Below are positions 40,826 to 44,063 of a stretch of DNA of 44,063 nt, piece after piece (within the stretch, counting starts at the first letter, position 1; every line of letters starts with the position of its first letter). The translations under genes were made by a program, and so were the position numbers. The notes beneath the pieces are model-generated. The model searched no databases. It was not told the DNA's origin and saw only the letters and a program-made list of their open reading frames with translations. The stretch is taken from contig CAMAXY010000018.1 of NCBI GenBank assembly GCA_945862215.1, positions 1 through 44,063 of the forward strand, read 5' to 3'. Origin of the DNA: Singulisphaera sp. GP187. GTDB lineage: Bacteria > Planctomycetota > Phycisphaerae > Phycisphaerales > SM1A02.

Positions 40826-42448
40826 TCAGTTCGAATCATCGTCCTCAACATCGTCATCATGTTTTGGCTGATTTGGGGTACTTAAGGTCACCCCTAGTTG
40901 CTCTGCCAACCACACCTCGCGTTTTGCGGGGTCACTCTTAAAACTTTCCTCAAGCATCTGCGTTTCAACAAATTGCTGCGCTTGGGCAACCATCGTCCAA
41001 TTTGCCGCCAATTTCATTTCTTCAACGACACGTTTAATCTCAAGCAAGTCAACTCTGAAAAACTCTTTGCGCCAGTTCATCTTGTTCACCTGCCCTATCA
41101 CAAACTGTCGATGAAGAGCGCCTTCAAGCGTTGGTGCGTCATCTGTTTGAATCAACGCATGGACATCGAAGTCGAATGGAACGCTCGCATCTCCGAGTTC
41201 CCAAATTCGATCCATTGGTTCGAGTCGTCGAGTCTGACCAATTTTATAAACGCCTTCCCCAAACGATCCGACATTTGAAATGATGTAGACAGTTCCTCTT
41301 TTTGTCTGCTGAGCCATCGATTGGGCTTTCTGCCGTTGTTCTTGCAAAGCTTTGATCATTGCTTCTTGTTCGGCAATTTGGGTGGTGAATTCCGCGGCCT
41401 TCGCAGTCACTTGCCTTTCTATTTCTTCCCTTGAACGTGCCTCGAACTCAGAACGTTGTTCCTCACTAACTCGTTTGAGATCTTCGCGTAGTTTCGCTTC
41501 AGCCCTTGTTCGCTCATTGAGTATCGCTTCCTCTTGGGCTTTCTGGATCAGTTGTCGTTCGTGTTCTCTTTCATCTTCCTTACGCTGACTATCTTTCTGG
41601 ACTTTCGCCACCTCACGTTGAACTTTCGTCTCCTCCTGCATACGTGCCTTCACCCTCCGCTGCTCGTCGCGTTCATCTTGTTTGATCCGCTGAACTAAGG
41701 CAGCACAACGCAGTTCTTCCAGTCGTGCCTCGAGATATGCAGGTGTGATTCGAGCGTTCCGAAATGCAACACCTTGTTCGTTAATCAGCAAAAAGGCATC
41801 TCGAATCTTCTGCGTCAAAGTCCCAATATTGTCGGTCTTCACATCTGAAAGTATCGCTTCGGCTTTTCCGTTGAATGCGTCAAGTGCAAAGCTCGCTGCA
41901 AGCTGACTGTTTTTCTCATCCGAATAGTCACAGATTGCCGCAGTCTCCTCTCGCACCATATTGCGAGTCACTTCTCTTGCCGCCTTGAGTTTCTGGCCCG
42001 GAGACGTGTATTCCGTCTCGCTTGCCAATTGATCCAGAATGGTTTGCGGAGGGATGATGTACTTCGTCCCATAGCCCTCGATGACATTGCGAAGGGCTTC
42101 AGCCTTTCTATCCAATATTGCGACTGACTCTTTTAATTCGGCAGACTTTTCAAAATATCCCTGAACATTTTCCCATTGTTCCAAACGCTTATATCGCGAT
42201 TGCCATTGCTGTATCGATTGGGATGCTTTAGCCAACTTTGCATTTGCCAGTTCGCGTAATGATTTCAGGGCAACTGCGGCTTGTTTCTTCTCGTCAGTTG
42301 CGACACGAACATCTCTGACTAGTGTTTGAATTGACTGTGCAGATTCAGCGGCATTTTTTCTTGCGGTTAAAAGTAAGGCCACCAAAACAACTATGGCAAT
42401 TAAAAACCCAACACAAAATGCGAATAACGCTATTTCAAACCCACTCAT
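40826..42448 (-). CDS. Membrane-anchored coiled-coil protein with DUF4041 and T5orf172/GIY-YIG-like domain
   Basis: A 540-residue protein. Helix 4-29 (EIALFAFCVGFLIAIVVLVA) is a membrane anchor, followed by a coiled coil, a DUF4041 region (about 90-240, including YFEKSAELKESVAILDRKAE and YIIPPQTILDQLASETEYTS), a long charged coiled coil, and a C-terminal T5orf172/MUG113 domain of the GIY-YIG superfamily (about 405-485: GTVYIISN, EGVYKIGQTRR, LEGALHRQF). The tail is acidic (HDDDVEDDDSN). The ATG at 42448 is used; an upstream in-frame start at 42508 is possible. Relatives are frequent on phages and mobile elements; nuclease activity is not established. Confidence 0.85.
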   Translation of the reverse strand: MSGFEIALFAFCVGFLIAIVVLVALLLTARKNAAESAQSIQTLVRDVRVATDEKKQAAVALKSLRELANAKLAKASQSIQQWQSRYKRLEQWENVQGYFEKSAELKESVAILDRKAEALRNVIEGYGTKYIIPPQTILDQLASETEYTSPGQKLKAAREVTRNMVREETAAICDYSDEKNSQLAASFALDAFNGKAEAILSDVKTDNIGTLTQKIRDAFLLINEQGVAFRNARITPAYLEARLEELRCAALVQRIKQDERDEQRRVKARMQEETKVQREVAKVQKDSQRKEDEREHERQLIQKAQEEAILNERTRAEAKLREDLKRVSEEQRSEFEARSREEIERQVTAKAAEFTTQIAEQEAMIKALQEQRQKAQSMAQQTKRGTVYIISNVGSFGEGVYKIGQTRRLEPMDRIWELGDASVPFDFDVHALIQTDDAPTLEGALHRQFVIGQVNKMNWRKEFFRVDLLEIKRVVEEMKLAANWTMVAQAQQFVETQMLEESFKSDPAKREVWLAEQLGVTLSTPNQPKHDDDVEDDDSN

Positions 42449-42702
42449 CGATTTAGCGTACAGCGAGACAGTGCTTCGAAATGAAAGCGATGATCCGAAA
42501 TGCTCCAAGGCGTTCGTTACAATTTCGGGGATTGCGTTAAATATGTATTACCCGACTGAAACACCCTCGCACTGTTCCCCCTTCAATCACACTTATTTTT
42601 TGTTTTAACCGATTCTTTAATAATCCCTTGGACTTTTGTGTGGTTGGGGTTATCTTGAATGCAGTCTGGGTTTTCTGGTTTATTCGCTTCGGGAATTCAA
42701 TT

Positions 42703-43800
42703 ATGAAACTTATCAAAATCGCAGCCACAATCATTTTTGCAACCGCATTGATGTTTGCTCCGTTGACGCAGTCTGCGCAGGCGCAGTGTCCCGCCGATGT
42801 GAATCACGATCAACAAGTCAATGCAACTGACCTTGCCTCTGTACTCAGCGCATGGGGAACGAATGGCTCTACGACTGGAACTGACATCAACAACGACGGC
42901 TCCGTCAATGGATCCGATCTGACTTTTGTTTTCTCTGGTTGGGGTCAGTGCCCAGGTCCAACTTGGGCAACTGTGTTGGAGTGGACGCCAGATGCGGCAG
43001 TTGTGACCGATACAACCTTGCGTAACGCGATCACCGCGACCAACTTGCCGTGGCGTGTGCAAGACAACGGGACTGGAATCGAAATGCTGTTGGTTCCTGC
43101 GGGGACATTCACGATGGGATGTAGCGCGTCGACGCAGTCTGCGTGCTCTTCTATCGAAAGCCCGACGCACCAAGTGACTTTGACAAATGCTTTTTATATG
43201 GGTCGTTATGAAGTGACGCAGGCGCAGTGGACTGCAAAGATGGGGAGCAATCCGAGTTATTTCGTGCCGGCAAACGGTTACTCATCGGATACCACGAAGC
43301 CTGTCGAACAAGTCTCTTGGAACATGATCGCACAAGGATCTACTTCTTTTATGTATCTCACAGGTTTGCGCTTGCCAACGGAAGCCGAATGGGAATATGC
43401 ATATCGCGCCGGAACAACAACGGCGTTTCACAGTTTTCCTGGATATACAAGCGGAACAAACGACGACACACTTCTTGGCAACATTGCGTGGTACACAGGA
43501 AACAATGGCGCATCAGGATCTTCTACCCATGGTACGAAAGCCGTGGGCGGCAAGTTTGCCAACGCGTTAGGCCTTCACGACATGTCAGGCAATGTTTGGG
43601 AGTGGTGCCATGATTGGTATGGGCCTTATTCATCAGCAAGCGTGACAAACCCCACAGGACCCGAGAAGGGTCCGTTTCGTCTGCTGCGCGGCGGCTCTTG
43701 GGCCAGCGACTCCTCCGTCTGCCGTGGCTCGCTGCGCCCCAGCGGCATCTATTACGGCGCCGACGGCAGGTTCGGCTTCCGCGCCGCAAGGAATCCATAA
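42703..43800 (+). CDS. Secreted dockerin-FGE/SUMF1 protein with DGR-like variable C-terminus
   Basis: A 365-residue exported protein. Signal peptide KIAATIIFATALMFA ends before QCPADVNHDQQVNATDLASV, the first of two dockerin-like loops; the second is TDINNDGSVNGSDLTFVFSG WG. The FGE-fold domain follows: PWRVQDNGTGIEMLLVPAGT, FYMGRYEVTQAQWTAKMG, PVEQVSWN, LRLPTEAEWEYAYRAG and HDMSGNVWEWCHDWYG, ending LLRGGSW, CRGSLRP and FGFRAARNP. It shares PWRV-D-GIEMLLVP with the gene at 37511-38575. The last 37 codons are GC-rich and nnC-rich. The stop overlaps the ATG of the next gene (TAATG). Confidence 0.9.
   Translation: MKLIKIAATIIFATALMFAPLTQSAQAQCPADVNHDQQVNATDLASVLSAWGTNGSTTGTDINNDGSVNGSDLTFVFSGWGQCPGPTWATVLEWTPDAAVVTDTTLRNAITATNLPWRVQDNGTGIEMLLVPAGTFTMGCSASTQSACSSIESPTHQVTLTNAFYMGRYEVTQAQWTAKMGSNPSYFVPANGYSSDTTKPVEQVSWNMIAQGSTSFMYLTGLRLPTEAEWEYAYRAGTTTAFHSFPGYTSGTNDDTLLGNIAWYTGNNGASGSSTHGTKAVGGKFANALGLHDMSGNVWEWCHDWYGPYSSASVTNPTGPEKGPFRLLRGGSWASDSSVCRGSLRPSGIYYGADGRFGFRAARNP
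43687..43797 (+). other. Putative DGR variable region of the 43.7-kb FGE-fold gene
   Basis: From the Arg-Gly-Gly codons at 43687-43695 to the stop, codons end mostly in C, while immediately upstream the gene uses A/T-ending codons freely. The order W-x-x-x-S-x-x-C-R-x-S-L-R then 12 variable residues then GFR is the FGE-type variable surface. The segment has the same length as its counterpart at 37525-37627 between the shared LR and GFR. Confidence 0.55.
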
Positions 43801-44063
43801 TGCGCACATCATTTCAAATCTGCATTCTCTCGCTCGCCGCATTGATCATCGGCGTCGCATCGCCAACAGTAAATGCGCAGTGCACTGGCGATGTCGTTCC
43901 AAGTGGCGAAATCAATGGAGTTGACTTGGCGCAAATCCTCTCAAGTTGGGGTCCTTGCACAAACTGCCCAGCCGACATCGACGGTGACGGTGCGGTGACT
44001 GGAATTGATCTTGGACAAATGCTTGCGGGTTGGGGCCCATGTGCGCCATTCATTGCATCGGTT
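43800..44063 (+). CDS. Secreted protein with tandem dockerin-like loops (3' end outside window)
   Basis: The ATG at 43800 shares its A with the upstream stop codon (TAATG), indicating coupled translation. A signal peptide (QICILSLAALIIGVASPTVN) precedes QCTGDVVPSGEINGVDLAQI and CPADIDGDGAVTGIDLGQML, two dockerin-like loops each ending in WGPC. This N-terminal layout equals that of the preceding FGE-fold protein, so the missing part may be a second FGE-fold or another exported domain. The frame is open to the window edge (88 codons). Confidence 0.8.
   Translation, partial: MRTSFQICILSLAALIIGVASPTVNAQCTGDVVPSGEINGVDLAQILSSWGPCTNCPADIDGDGAVTGIDLGQMLAGWGPCAPFIASV

Noticed and set aside
37500-44063. 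A reverse transcriptase, accessory Avd gene or template repeat for the DGR-like regions.
   Set aside because: No frame shows RT motifs such as YxDD, and no AAC-rich copy of the variable segments is visible anywhere in the window. The system, if real, must be encoded elsewhere.
1-44063. CRISPR arrays, rRNA operons or intact prophage.
   Set aside because: No regularly spaced direct repeats, no rRNA-like sequence and no cluster of phage structural genes were seen.

Overview
The window looks like a chromosomal segment of a planctomycete, most likely of class Phycisphaerae. Pointers are a haem-type DUF1592 protein with an adjacent DUF1552 protein (8.4-12.1 kb), exported proteins ending in a VPAPG-hydrophobic-RRRR sorting tail, many secreted proteins carrying dockerin-like EF-hand repeats of the form D-x-N-x-D-G-x-V-x-G-x-D-L-x-x-x-L-x-x-W-G with no cellulosome genes, and large multidomain esterases. 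The taxonomic call is inference from family content.

Layout. 0-6 kb: a sugar-binding periplasmic protein with a short-chain dehydrogenase, then cell-surface proteins including two tandem dockerin-tailed paralogues. 6-12.6 kb: a membrane Ser/Thr kinase with a TPR sensor half, and the DUF1592/DUF1552 pair. 12.6-20.7 kb: a double alpha/beta-hydrolase, a GT-C-like membrane glycosyltransferase, a transglutaminase-hydrolase fusion, a TerC-type transporter and two decayed genes. 21.6-28.7 kb, all minus strand: aldose epimerase, SDR, GAPDH, then a tightly overlapping trio (HlyD-type adaptor, terpene-cyclase-repeat lipoprotein, TPR-sulfotransferase). 28.7-33.5 kb, all plus strand: a GluR0-like ligand-gated potassium channel coupled to a BtpA-family protein, then D-amino-acid transaminase, type III pantothenate kinase and an MnmE-like GTPase, joined by start/stop overlaps.

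33.5-34.05 kb is a gene-free stretch with two 156-bp copies of a structured repeat. The copies differ by paired, compensatory substitutions, and every non-Watson-Crick pair is a G-U wobble when read on the plus strand. This is the best candidate here for an undescribed RNA element. 34.05-35.9 kb holds fabI and a SOUL-type lipoprotein. 35.9-39.3 kb is a decayed mobile region with fragments of at least two or three insertion sequences, a HigB-like toxin with an in-frame stop beside an intact antitoxin, and a possible integrase tail.

Two formylglycine-generating-enzyme-fold (FGE/SUMF1) proteins, at 37.5-38.6 kb and 42.7-43.8 kb, end in GC-rich segments full of nnC codons. Their differences fall at codon positions 1 and 2 while position 3 stays C, as expected for variable regions of a diversity-generating retroelement (DGR). 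I see no reverse transcriptase or template repeat in the window, so they would be remote targets of an element elsewhere. The rest of 39.3-44 kb is dockerin-bearing secreted proteins and a membrane-anchored DUF4041/GIY-YIG-like protein.
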